From NCBI GenBank assembly GCA_951804985.1, contig OX638130.1, forward strand, positions 38,950,751-39,014,750: a stretch of DNA of 64,000 nucleotides. Reading direction: 5' to 3'. The notes beneath the pieces were generated by a model. It did no database searches and was not told the DNA's origin. It saw nothing but the letters and a program-made list of their open reading frames with translations. Within the stretch, counting starts at the first letter, position 1. Each line of letters begins with the position of its first letter. This DNA comes from Dryomyza anilis. Taxonomy: Eukaryota; Arthropoda; Insecta; Diptera; Dryomyzidae. Position numbers and translations under genes: made by a program. This document shows, piece by piece, positions 36,363 to 46,509 of the stretch.

Positions 36363-37240
36363 TTAATTTTTCTTTTGAATATCTTTTGCGTGATAAACAC
36401 CAAGAATTTTTTTATTTTCTGTCGATAGTTCATAATATGAGGATCCTATTTTACGGTTCACTACTGCTTTAGCAAAGGTTGGCGCAAGTTTTTGATTAAT
36501 TTTTTTAATAGCGCTGCTCTGTACAAAATTACGCGCAAATACTTCTTCGCCAATTTTGTACACTATTGGACGACTGCTTAAATTATATCTTCGTGCATTA
36601 TTATCGTGTGATTTATTCATATTTTCTTTAGCCTGTTGTCTGATAACTTTAAGAGCATCTGGATGTTCAAGTTGGATATCGTCATTAACTAAATTAAGTT
36701 TTCTAAGCAATTCAAAGTCTTGCCCATGAATTATCATATGCTGACCGAATAATAAAAAGTATGGCGAATGCCCAGTGCTTTGATGCACTGTAGATCGTAA
36801 TGCACAAGTTATTTCGTTTAAGTTTGCGTCCCAGGTGGTATGATCTTTACCGATGTATGCTCTAATAGCTGCAATTATTGAGCGGTTAACCCTTTCGGAT
36901 GAATTGGCTTGCGGCGAGTACACAGCCGTGCAAACGTGATTAATGCCGAAACTAGTCAAAAATGATTCAAATAATCCAGATTTAAATTGACTACCATTAT
37001 CTGATAAGATTGTCTCTGGCACGCCAAAAGTGTAAAAAATTGAATTTTCTAAATATGCACAAATTGCTTTCGAAGTAAATTTTTTTAAGGGATGCAGAAA
37101 ATGAAATTTAGTAGCATAATCAACAATTATTAATAAACCAGTATGACCAAGCTTCGACCGAGGGTATGGTCCTAATATATCAATACATAATTTTTGAAAT
37201 GGTCGTTCTGCAGGGTCGTCCCATTGGAGGTCTAAGTGTT
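36363..37240 (-). CDS. pol: Gypsy pol, integrase core and C-terminus (separated by frameshift)
   Basis: Continues pol after a one-base-type frame change at about 37200-37235. The open frame begins upstream of the first ATG-type codon; the integrase core shows LCIDILGPYP (first Asp), ILSDNGSQF (second Asp) and QANSSERVNRSI (Glu), the DD(35)E triad that joins cDNA to target DNA. The rest (from about residue 130 of the 219-residue piece starting at 37022) is the C-terminal domain ending SYYELSTENKKILGVYHAKD. It ends 79 bp before the 3' LTR. All three acidic residues are kept, so only the shift breaks the protein. Confidence 0.88.
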
Positions 37241-39718
37241 ATATTCGGGCTTTTCGTACAACGACAAGTTTCGCATTTACGAATATAATCGCGAATTTGC
37301 GTTACCATTTTTGGCCAAAATAAATGTCGTTTAATCTTTTCAATTGTTTTTGCTATACCACAGTGAGCGGAACTTGGCGGATTATGGGCGCGGTACAAAA
37401 CGTCAGAAACAAGATCGGAGGGAACCCAAAGTTTCCATGCATTTTCCTCCTGGTCTGCATTTCCGGTTGCGTGTTCAGTACGCTTATAAACAAAATCATC
37501 AATAATTTTAATATCTGGTAATCGTGATTGATTTTCCAGGATATTTGATTTAAGCTTAAGGTATTCTACAGAACGGAAGGACTCGGACGTGATATCAATA
37601 ATCGGACCGACATTTTCAATAACGCTTACATCGTTTTCAGGTCGCCGTGAAAGCGTATCCGCGACAATGTTTGCGGTTCCTTTCCGGTGTTGAATAGTGA
37701 ATGTAAAACCCTGAAGTTTTAGTGCCCACCTTGCCAATCGTCCTGAAAGGTCTTTCTGTCGCATTAACCATTGAAGGCTCGCGTGATCAGTGATCACTGA
37801 AAATTCTTGGCCTTCTATGTATGCTCTAAATTTTTTAATACCTTGGACAACAGCAAGGCATTCCAACTCTGTAACTGAATAATTTCGCTGTGCTTTTGTC
37901 AGTTTGATTGACATAAAAGCAATGGGTAGTTCTACGCCATCTTCGTTTTCTTGCGCAAGCACGCAGCCAAGACCAAAAAGACTTGCATCGCATAGCAAAA
38001 TAAATTTTTTTGAAAAGTTTGGACTTATCAAAATAGGTGCTGAAGTTAATAAAATTTTTAATTGTTCAAACGATGTTTGAGCGTCTGAGTTCCAAGTGAA
38101 TGTTTTACTTTTCTTCAATAGTTCTGTTAGTGCAAACGTAATCGTGGCAAAATTGTCAATAAAACGCCTGTACCAGCCAGATAAACCAAGAAAACTTCTC
38201 AATTGTTTAACCGTTAAAGGCACTGGAAAATTTGTTATGGCCTCTATTTTTTCTGGGTCGGTTTTAATATGACCTTGGCCTACAATAAATCCTAAATATT
38301 TTATTTCAACCATGCAAAACTTTGATTTTGCAATATTAATTGTCAAATTTGCTTTTCGCAAATGCACAGCAACTTCTTGTAAAAGAATTAAATGTGAATC
38401 AAAGTCTTCAGATAAAACAATCAAATCGTCTAAATAGACGAAAACTCGATCGCGTAAATTTGCTGGTATAACACGATCCATTAATCTACATAGCGTTTGT
38501 GGCGCATTGCACAAGCCGAAAGGCATTACTTTAAATTGGTATAGTGGCTTGTTAGGTATTGTGAACGCTGTTGCTAGACGAGATTTTTCTTCTAACGGAA
38601 TTTGCCAGAAGGCATGCTTCATATCTAAACCCGTAATAAACCGTGCTGGCGGAAGTCGACTCAAAATTCCGTCAATTTGTGGGAGCGGATATGCATCCTT
38701 GAGAGTGTGTTTATTCACTTCCCTTGAATCTAAACATAAACGATTTTTATTATTGCGCCTCACAAGTACGCAGTTGCTACTCCATGGACTCGACGATTCC
38801 TCAATCACGTCCAATGCTAGCATATTCTCAATCTCAGCAAACATAAGTTTTTCAATCGCTGGAGATACCATATAATGTCGTTGTTTAACAGGGTTCGCAC
38901 TGCCGATGTCGATCGTATGCTCAATTAAATTTGTGCGGCCTAAGCCTTCCTTATCAAAAGATGGAAAAATATCTATAACAGCATTTAAGCGTTGTTTTTG
39001 TTGCTCAGTAAGCAAATGTATTTTAGGTGTTGCCACAAGATCATCGTCCTTGCCTACATCAAGTTCTGAAACGACTTTTTGCGGTTCCATAAGTTTATCA
39101 ATTAGGCCAAATTGTTGCCAAAAGTCAACACCTAAATATACATTTTGCTTAAGGCCAGGGATTACGAAAAATTCAATTGATTTTGTTAAATTACGATAAG
39201 TTATGTCAGCAGAAAATTTTCCACTGACTGCACAGATAGCACCATCAGCAGTCTTTACACTGCCAAAACATTTTTTAATTTTTCCACTAGATAGAATGCT
39301 TTTAGCTGCATCATGGCCAACGCAACTAATAGTCGCTCCTGAATCTAATAGAGCTATATAATTTTGTCCAAAAATATTTACATCAGTATACAATCTACTG
39401 TCAGTGTTTATAAAAATTGCAGATACAATTTTCTTTCTAGAGGAAACAATATTATTCCAAAAAGTTCTTAAACGTTTTGTAGAACGTTTTTGCCGGTAAT
39501 TAGTTGTAGGAAAGTCCGAGAAAATTCTTTGACGAACTTGAAGATAATTTGCAAGTCGATCATGGTAAGGTATTAATGGTCTCAAAATAGGTTTTAATTT
39601 CGAATAATCAGGTGTATTTAATGAATGAAAGTCTGAGCTTGTGTTTGTAGAAACATTTCGTACTTGAGTTTCTACCGCCGATTTGTCTAATGAGGATGCG
39701 ATTGTAAGGTGTTGGTCA
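37180..39718 (-). CDS. pol: Gypsy pol: protease, reverse transcriptase, RNase H, integrase zinc domain
   Basis: The frame is open from inside the end of gag (about 39718) and overlaps it in the -1 register; the first usable start-like codon is at 39585. Counting from 39585: aspartic protease DSGA at 81-84; RT with GLDMKHAF (Asp 321) and YLDD at 384-387; RNase H with Asp 533, Glu 573, Asp 600 and Asp 643; integrase HHCC zinc domain with His 734, His 741, Cys 771 and Cys 774. It then runs into a stop at 37180 after the frame change near 37200-37235. Everything up to that point looks functional. Pol is presumably made as a Gag-Pol fusion by frameshifting, but no canonical slippery heptamer was seen in the overlap. 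Confidence 0.92.
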
Positions 39719-40394
39719 ACGCATCCTTCTTCGGGTTTTCCGAAGGATTACAATGCATACATCTAGGCTTGAACGTATCTTTTCTGCCGCAACCATAACA
39801 GAATATGTTGCGAGGTTCTACACAATCATCATAGCGGTGTCCTTGCTTATCGCAATTCCAACAAATCAAAGGTGCGCGAACACGCTGAATTTCAAGAACT
39901 TCTTGCAAGTCACAAACCTCGTTGTCTTCCATTTCTGAAATGTGATTGCGCGGCCATTGTGGTTTTGCTTTAATATTTTGTGCACCAAAATCAGAAAAGA
40001 AATATTCATGCTTTTTCACTTCTTCGCGTAAGGTTGTAAGTGTGCGAATATTAAAATGCAATAATTCATAACGTAAGTTAGGTTTAGAATTACTTATTAA
40101 AATTTCAACTAACTGAGATTCAGACACTTCGTTCTGCAATCGTTCAGTTAACTCTTCAATAGCGGAATGATAGTCATTAAAGCTTTCGCTGTCTTTTTGC
40201 CGACGTTTTCTAATTTTCTCCCATACATCAAAATCAGTTTCGATATCTTCATATCTTTTTCGAAATTCTTCGCAAAAAGTGTCCCAATTAAACTGACGAT
40301 GGCGACGATGAAATTTCCAAAACCATTCTTTCGCTTTACCTACAAAAACTAAATGCAGATTATCGCACAAAAGTTGATAATCGCCAGACAAAGT
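39687..40394 (-). CDS. gag: Gypsy gag, capsid and nucleocapsid part (after in-frame stop)
   Basis: Same frame as the upstream gag piece, separated by one TAA at 40395-40397. It starts within the capsid (LLCDNLHLVFVGKAKEWFWK, the retrotransposon Gag core), has a charged helical region, then a CCHC zinc knuckle CWNCDKQGHRYDDC that should bind RNA. A second knuckle, CYGCGRKDTFKPRC, has Thr in place of the usual His. The stop codon at 39687 overlaps the pol frame. The capsid fold is continuous across the stop in sequence alignment terms, so the stop is either a mutation or, less likely, a readthrough site. Confidence 0.85.
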   Translation of the reverse strand, partial: TLSGDYQLLCDNLHLVFVGKAKEWFWKFHRRHRQFNWDTFCEEFRKRYEDIETDFDVWEKIRKRRQKDSESFNDYHSAIEELTERLQNEVSESQLVEILISNSKPNLRYELLHFNIRTLTTLREEVKKHEYFFSDFGAQNIKAKPQWPRNHISEMEDNEVCDLQEVLEIQRVRAPLICWNCDKQGHRYDDCVEPRNIFCYGCGRKDTFKPRCMHCNPSENPKKDALTNTLQSHPH

Positions 40395-41429
40395 TTATGT
40401 AGCAAGTGACTGCAAACGATATATAAAATCATCAATATGTAAACCGTCTTTTGAACCATCGAATTTTAAATGCCAGTTTTGAATAATACTGGAAACTTTT
40501 TCAGGTTTATCAGATAAGTTAGATCTATTACTAGATTGTGAAGGTCGATTTTGTCCAGCCAACGTAGGCGAACGTGTTGGATTATTATTAGATGCAGCAG
40601 CTGGCTGCTGATCATCATTATTAAGAATTGGCATATCATGAGGCCAATTTGGTTGCACACTAGAATCTCGCGCAACAATAGGTGGAGAACGACGTTGTTG
40701 CGCAGATGGCGAATCATGAATTCTCAACAACGCTAGCTGTCGTTGCATTGTACTCTCAATGGTAGTTGTAATAAAAGAAGTTAACTCTTGAAACATATTT
40801 CTCTGCTCACTCTGAATAACAGATTGCGCTATATTCATAACGTCTACAGATTTCAAGGAAGTGTTGTTAATGTTTGAAGGTAGTTGTGAATCATTCACAT
40901 TAGAAAAGGTGACTCGTGGATCAATAGCATCCGATTCGTTATAGGTCCAGTCAAGTAAATTATCGCGATTTGCGTTCATCGAACGTGTATGAGGTCTGCG
41001 TGACTTGGTATAGGTACTTCTACCTCTGCCTCGTCCTCTAGGTGGTCTACCTCGGTTAAGGTTGCTGCCGGTATCAATTTCATCCGGTGGTTGAATTTGA
41101 ACACGATTTGAAATATTACTATGATCCGCTGAAGAAGCAGATATAGCTGAATTATTAAAATCAACTAAATTATTATGTGTAATGTTAGAAACATCAACTG
41201 CTTTATTGCAAGTAGGACATAAATTAGAATTAGACAACCAATTTAATATGCATGGTTTATGAAACCTATGTCTGCACAAAGTTGACGCGATCTGTTGATC
41301 CTTTTTCATTTCAACATGACAAATGCCACAAAAAGGATTATTTTCTTCAATAGCGTTTAACGCCATATTCTCAATGTTGTTTTGAGTACTCATAATTAAT
41401 TCAATAATAGAAGCTAAATGGTCCGACAT
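40395..41429 (-). CDS. gag: Gypsy gag, N-terminal part with RING-H2 finger
   Basis: 344 codons from an ATG at 41429, 465 bp after the 5' LTR. Residues 34-74 form a canonical RING-H2 finger: Cys34, Cys37, Cys52, His54, His57, Cys60, Cys71, Cys74, with the Trp (64) and Pro (72) that E2-binding RING fingers usually have. An Arg/Gly-rich basic segment follows (about 128-150), then a Gln/Ser/Pro-rich linker, and from about 315 the start of the capsid (WHLKFDGSKDGLHIDDFIYR). It ends at an in-frame TAA (40395-40397) in the middle of the capsid. RING fingers of this form are mostly ubiquitin E3 ligases; a role here is inference. I know of no standard gypsy Gag with this domain. Confidence 0.88.
   Translation of the reverse strand: MSDHLASIIELIMSTQNNIENMALNAIEENNPFCGICHVEMKKDQQIASTLCRHRFHKPCILNWLSNSNLCPTCNKAVDVSNITHNNLVDFNNSAISASSADHSNISNRVQIQPPDEIDTGSNLNRGRPPRGRGRGRSTYTKSRRPHTRSMNANRDNLLDWTYNESDAIDPRVTFSNVNDSQLPSNINNTSLKSVDVMNIAQSVIQSEQRNMFQELTSFITTTIESTMQRQLALLRIHDSPSAQQRRSPPIVARDSSVQPNWPHDMPILNNDDQQPAAASNNNPTRSPTLAGQNRPSQSSNRSNLSDKPEKVSSIIQNWHLKFDGSKDGLHIDDFIYRLQSLAT
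41208..41330 (-). other. RING-H2 finger coding segment in gag
   Basis: Spacing is C-x2-C-x14-C-x1-H-x2-H-x2-C-x10-C-x2-C. All eight zinc ligands are intact although the same gag has a stop further on. Confidence 0.88.
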
Positions 41430-41873
41430 TTTAAAGTCAGCATGTTTGTATTTAAATTAATTTTGAAAAAAAATATACAAATTGGTGAATAAACTATTGA
41501 AACTAAAATATACAAAAAAATTAAGCGAAATCATTTAAGTTATACTAATTAGAATCTGATCCAATGGTCGATATATCAAGCAAATGCTAATACGCCGCAA
41601 TGACGTTCCTCATAAAAAAAAATATAAATCTATAAAAGAATCGAAATCGTAAAAAGATAAATATGTTTAACACGATGCCACGAAATAAAATCTTTTCTTT
41701 GGTCGACCAATCCAGATATAACCGAATTGCAGCCGCAAAATCCTAAAGATAGTGTTATACAAATCGAAACATACGAGCCAAGCACGTAATCATTAAACTG
41801 AATAAAAATAAATGAACTCTAAATAGCAAGAAATAGGTACAAGACTTAGGTTTGAGCGTAGCAAAGCTGCCAC

Positions 41874-41891
41874 GCCCCACGTTGGGCGCCA
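41874..41891 (-). promoter_or_regulatory. Primer-binding site for tRNA-Lys
   Basis: The minus strand reads TGGCGCCCAACGTGGGGC, two bases after the 5' LTR. It is complementary to the 3' end of insect tRNA-Lys including the added CCA (tRNA sequence from memory). It primes minus-strand cDNA synthesis. Confidence 0.85.
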
Positions 41892-41893
41892 AT

Positions 41894-44635
41894 TGTATAA
41901 TGGTCAATGTTTCACGAAAATGTGTTTACTGGCTTCGCCAAGCGAAGCAACCGAAATGTGTAGTTTTGGATTCGGGGGGTGCACATCTAGCTTTGCACTA
42001 ACTAGCTCGTCGGATTGTCGGGGATCTTTCCTCGGCCAAAACTACTAAAACACTACAACAATAATTTATGTGCACGTTAGGTAGCAAAAAAATAAAACAA
42101 AATCAAAATAGAATTAATAAAAACCACAGATACTAAAATAGCCGACCCTATATACTATATTCACCAATTTCTTAAAGATTTCAAAATTAGGGAACCTGAC
42201 GGTGTTGTTCGGTCCCTTTCTATACCCACCCTACCTATGCCAATTATCAAAATTTATTAACTGCCCCTTATGCACGCTAGCTAAATAATATTAAACTAGA
42301 ATGCCAAACATGCTTTCCAAATGACGGACCATATTAATTTAAATACACATTATTTAATAAGTTTATCAAAAAAATATAATATTTATCATTATGTTTATTT
42401 TTTAATTATTTTTTCATAATTAATTTTTCTTATTTATATTAAGTTATATTAATTCATAAATTCAAAAATCAAATAAAAATAAAAAAAAAAACAATTTATA
42501 TTTAACATTAGAAACTTTGAAAAAAAAAACGCAACATTGTTTTTCTCTCAACATTTTGGGAGATTTTGTTTATGAGCAATAGCTAGAACATAATTAGAAT
42601 GAACAAAAAAAATTAGAAAAATGCAAAACAAAATATCAATGAGCAAAATATTGCGTATACGCGAGAGAGGAACGAAATGGAAATCGGATCGCGACTTAAG
42701 ATGATGGAGTCATGGACTACTCATTATGGAGCTCTGTTGCTCATCTTCTCTTTCTTTAACTCAAAATTTAATTTCTCTTCCTTCTTTTTTTTTTTTTTTT
42801 TTTTAAGTTTTCATATTTTTAATTTCTTTTGTTGTTGTTAGAATATATTTTTTTTAAGCTTGTTTTAACTAAAAATGCCGCACTACTAAATGAGATACTT
42901 GTAAAACTATTTACTTGTTAGACTTACTTTGCATTATCCATCGATGCGACGTTGGACCCAGCGACGACGACGTGTGCTGTTGTTGTTGTTGTTATTTAAG
43001 TTAGTTAGGAATGGTTAGTAGTATGGCATTATATTATAGTTTAGTTTTCTTTCTTTTTCTTTTTCATTTCTTAAATTTGTATATATTTTTTTTTTTTTTA
43101 GATTAAATTAATAAAGATTTTTAAAAATTGTTAAATCTTAAGACGATTCCATTTGTATTTCGAGAATTATTTTTAAATAATTAATTTAATCGAGAGTTTA
43201 ATTTTTGCATGTTTCTAAAAAAAAATGTTATTCAAATTTACAAATATGCGTTACATTTTTACTATTTAATTTTTAATTTTAAGATTACATATTTATTTTT
43301 AGTTTTTAAGTTTACATATTTAAGTTTTGATTTAAGTTTACGTATTTCATTTCACTTTTAGGTTCACATATTTAATTTTACTTTTAAATAAATTATATTT
43401 TAAGTAGAATTATTAAAATAGATTAAATTATATTTTTAAGCTTTTCAACTAGATTAAATCATAGCTTTAAGTTTTAATAGATTAAATTTTAGTTGTCATA
43501 TTAAAAACTATATTAAATTTTAGATTTAAGTTTTTAAAGTAGAATAAACTTTAGCTCTAGATAGAACTGATCAAATTTAGTTTAAGTAGAACTATTAAAT
43601 TTTAGTTTTAATTCATTTTAGTATTAAGTTAGTTTTCGTATTAATTAATTTTTGTATTTTGCTAATACACATGAGGCTCGTCCGAGTTAATGATGCACGA
43701 TGTTGAAATCGCGTGCACTCGAAATTGCAGGTTATGCAGCTGTAGCGCGGCTGGTGCCGCAGCTGGAGCGCCGGGTCGATTAACGAACCCTCGGCCTCCG
43801 CTGGACAGGTTCAAAATCGGGATGCTATATAAAATAATATGTCACTTGAGGATTCTCTAGGGGATCACTGTTTACTCACCCAAGTAAATCATGAAATAAT
43901 CAATTTGATGATATGTTGAAATGTTAGCTAATTATGTAGCTTCTTAAATTTAAATTATTTAACTTAAATTGTATTTATTATTTATATTTTAACAAATTAA
44001 AGGTTTTAATAACTTTTAACGAATTATAATTTCACTATGCAAGTTTAAAAATTTGGATGCGTGTGTTTAAAAAAAAAAAGAACATGTTTTATGTTCGACA
44101 GCGAAATGTAAAAGAACCCAAAATCTGGCGTGGGTGAAATAATTAGCGTCTATATACTTTATGGCTTTATGTGATAAAACAAACGGTAACATCGCGCCAC
44201 GTCCAAAAAACATGAAATTAGTTTGATCGGCCTAGCCGAATTACACTAATCATAATAATAATTTTATCTACGTTATCATAAAGTTACTACAAATGCATTC
44301 TTTTTAATCAGATGTGTATTAAATGAATTAATGCAATTAATTCATATGATTTTAATTAAATATATTATGTTTAAACATAATTAAAGATTTGTGAGAAAAT
44401 CTTTAAACTGAGGTAGCGCGACACTAACTCTGTAGCGCAAAGAGTGCGCTGTACATAACGTAAATAGAGATAGCATATAGAGCACCTATGCAGCGGTGTC
44501 CAACTGCAAGTTTCGGGCCGTGATAAAATTATTTATTTTGTCCCAAAATGTTAATGTTAACATTTGATGTTAACAGCGGAATATTTTATTGATAAATACG
44601 CAACATTTTTAGCTGCATAGAAATGGGCCATTACA
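41894..44635 (-). repeat. 5' LTR of the gypsy element (2742 bp)
   Basis: Bounded by TGTATAATGG (41894) and CCATTACA (44635), nearly inverse to each other. It is unusually long for an insect gypsy LTR. It contains T-rich tracts, a CAGCGACGACGACGTGTGCT stretch and GCAGCTGTAGCGCGG units. The 74-codon frame in the LTR is not a gene. Confidence 0.88.
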
Positions 44636-44639
44636 AATT

Positions 44640-45756
44640 GTGAAATAAATTAAAAATGTTGCTCAAAAATATATAAGCGTGCTTAAAAGTAAATACTTTC
44701 TTTATTAATATGGCCCAATGTGTTTGCCTGCTACTCGCAGGGCTACCTTTCCCTTTCAGTTTCCTACTATGAAGAAGCTTTTTAAAATTTCAAAACAGAA
44801 ATTCCTATACAATGTGTTTACCTGCTACTCGCAGGCTACCTTTCCCTTCCATATTCTAGCTATAAAGATAATTTCAAAACTTCAAAACCAAAACTTACAC
44901 AAATATGCTTTTGCCTGCTAGGAGTAGGCTTGAATATATCATAGGGAGCCTGCTTATTTTCAAAAATTCAAAATGCCTGCTATGAAATGCAATGTGTATT
45001 TCTTACCATATTCCTGTGAGTTTTCCTCAAAACTACTTCTATAATACCAGTTTCCTTGCATGTTTTTTGTCTGGGGCAACTTCCAAATTCAAAGTGTATA
45101 TAACGATTTATTTGTTAATTGGTATAATTATTTTTTTGGTAAAAAACATTTTTTTTGAGATATTTTAAAATCAATTCAAATTTATTTAAATGCGAATAAA
45201 AGCTGTAAACGAATTAATATCGTACAACCATTTTTTAAAGATGTCTCTACATTCATATTTTTTCAAATTTTCGACCAAAAATTTGATATGCACTTGTATT
45301 TCAAACTTTCATTTAACGAATTGATTCAGAAAAACTGGGAAACACGATTATATTATTTTTTTAGCGAACTTTAAGAAAATACAGGAGATTTGTCGTATGG
45401 TTCAGAAGTTATGTTTATAAATGTTGTACAATGTGGAACATATTGTTTAAATTTTTTTTTTTTTTTTTTTTTTTCCATTTTATCTCTTTTTTTTGCTATA
45501 AGCTAATATTTTTATTTCAAATGCATTGGCGTATTTTCCAAAAATAAAACGCTGTCTTATATCATGTAACGAAGTTTCAGAGCCGGGGTATGCTCGTCGG
45601 TTGTGTCCAGGATTCGTTACAGAAATAAATAGGAAGAGTTGGTTTGATTTCAGGTTTGGTTAATTTAGTGTTTCTTTATTTCCCTTCAATAGATTTATAT
45701 ATCTATTAAAAGAAACTATCATCTAATTATTTATTATTAATAACCTTATATAACTA
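44640..45756. other. Right flank of the gypsy insertion: ~90-bp tandem units, then AT-rich DNA
   Basis: 44708-44935 has about two and a half units with GTGTTTRCCTGCTACTCGCA, GGCTACCTTTCCCTT and TTTTAAAATTTCAAAACAG, continuing the array seen left of the element. A pure T run lies at about 45455-45474. No gene. Confidence 0.55.
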
Positions 45757-46234
45757 ATTTTCTACTCGGGAGTTTATTCCTCCACACACAATTTTCTACT
45801 GGGGAGTTTATTCCTCCTCACACAATTTTCTACTGGGGAGTTTATTCCTCACCAGTTAACAAATTTCTACTAGGAGAGTTTATGCCTCTTCCCACAACTT
45901 TATACTGGGGAGTTTATTCCTCCGCCCGTTATACTAATTTCTACTAGGAGAGTTTATTCCTCTGCCCACAACTTTCTACTGGGGAGTTTATAAAGGGTTT
46001 TATAACAGAGACGCTACAAAATTAGAGTGACAGGGACAGCAAACGACGCCATATTTCTTGCCGCTCGTTTGACATTTCTCTTCAGTAAGGTTTTCCATTG
46101 CATGAAAAAATTGTAGCGTTCTTATTGAAAAACTCTTTACCTCCGCCCGGTTAACTATTTTCTACTAGAAGCGTTTATTTCTCTGCCCACAACATTCTAC
46201 TGGGGAGTTTATAGCTCCGCCCGGTTAACTAATT
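45757..46234. repeat. Minisatellite of alternating ~35-bp units
   Basis: Nine units built on CTACTGGGGAGTTTATTCCT and CTACTAGGAGAGTTTATTCC, the two types alternating in the right half as a ~73-bp dimer (GCCCGGTTAACTAATTT versus GCCCACAACTTT ends). Unit 7 is split by the MITE at 45993-46137. Confidence 0.88.
45993..46137. mobile_element. Tc1/mariner-type MITE (145 bp) in the minisatellite
   Basis: The ends AAGGGTTTTATAACAGAGAC and the inverse of AAGAGTTTTTCAATAAGAAC both lead to CGCTACAA; each is flanked by TA (45991-45992, 46138-46139). Removing it with one TA restores a normal minisatellite unit, which proves the insertion. Confidence 0.85.
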
Positions 46235-46365
46235 GTACTAGTTCGATCCGTACGAGGTCATGGCCGGCTTCGAACTCCCTGACTGCTGCAATTGTGTCTC
46301 CTTTTATACAATGTCTTGTTTCGATCGCCGTGTGCTTTGTTGTTGCGTAGTTTTTGCAGTTATTG

Positions 46366-46398
<33 letters not shown>

Positions 46399-46509
46399 AA
46401 TAATCGAGTTTTAGCTAATACAGCTAGCTTGCACTTTCACAGCATAATGCTGGAAAATATTTACCCACTAAATTAGTTGGGCTCGTGAACAACACATGCA
46501 TTTGTTACA

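Larger units (their letters stand above)
33103..44635 (-). mobile_element. Complete Ty3/gypsy retrotransposon with 2.7-kb LTRs and 4-bp TSD
   Basis: An 11.5-kb insertion transcribed on the minus strand. Both outer ends are TG/CA (TGTAGTGG at 33103, CCATTACA ending 44635) and the flanks are the exact 4-bp duplication AATT (33099-33102 and 44636-44639), as expected for gypsy integrases. Order on the minus strand: 5' LTR (44635-41894), tRNA-Lys primer site, gag (RING finger, capsid, CCHC), pol (protease, RT, RNase H, integrase), 3' LTR (36284-33103). No env frame. The LTRs differ by only about ten substitutions seen by eye plus indels over 2.7 kb, so insertion is recent. Gag has one in-frame stop and pol one frameshift. 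Long LTRs and tRNA-Lys priming recall the Osvaldo/Ulysses lineage (from memory; needs a tree). Confidence 0.93.

Noticed and set aside
39687..39760. Slippery heptamer for gag-pol frameshift
   Set aside because: pol is in the -1 frame, but the only A-rich word in the overlap (GGAAAAC) does not fit the X_XXY_YYZ rule.
45757..46234. CRISPR-like array (regular ~35-bp repeats)
   Set aside because: Units are contiguous and degenerate without unique spacers, in a eukaryotic genome; it is a minisatellite.
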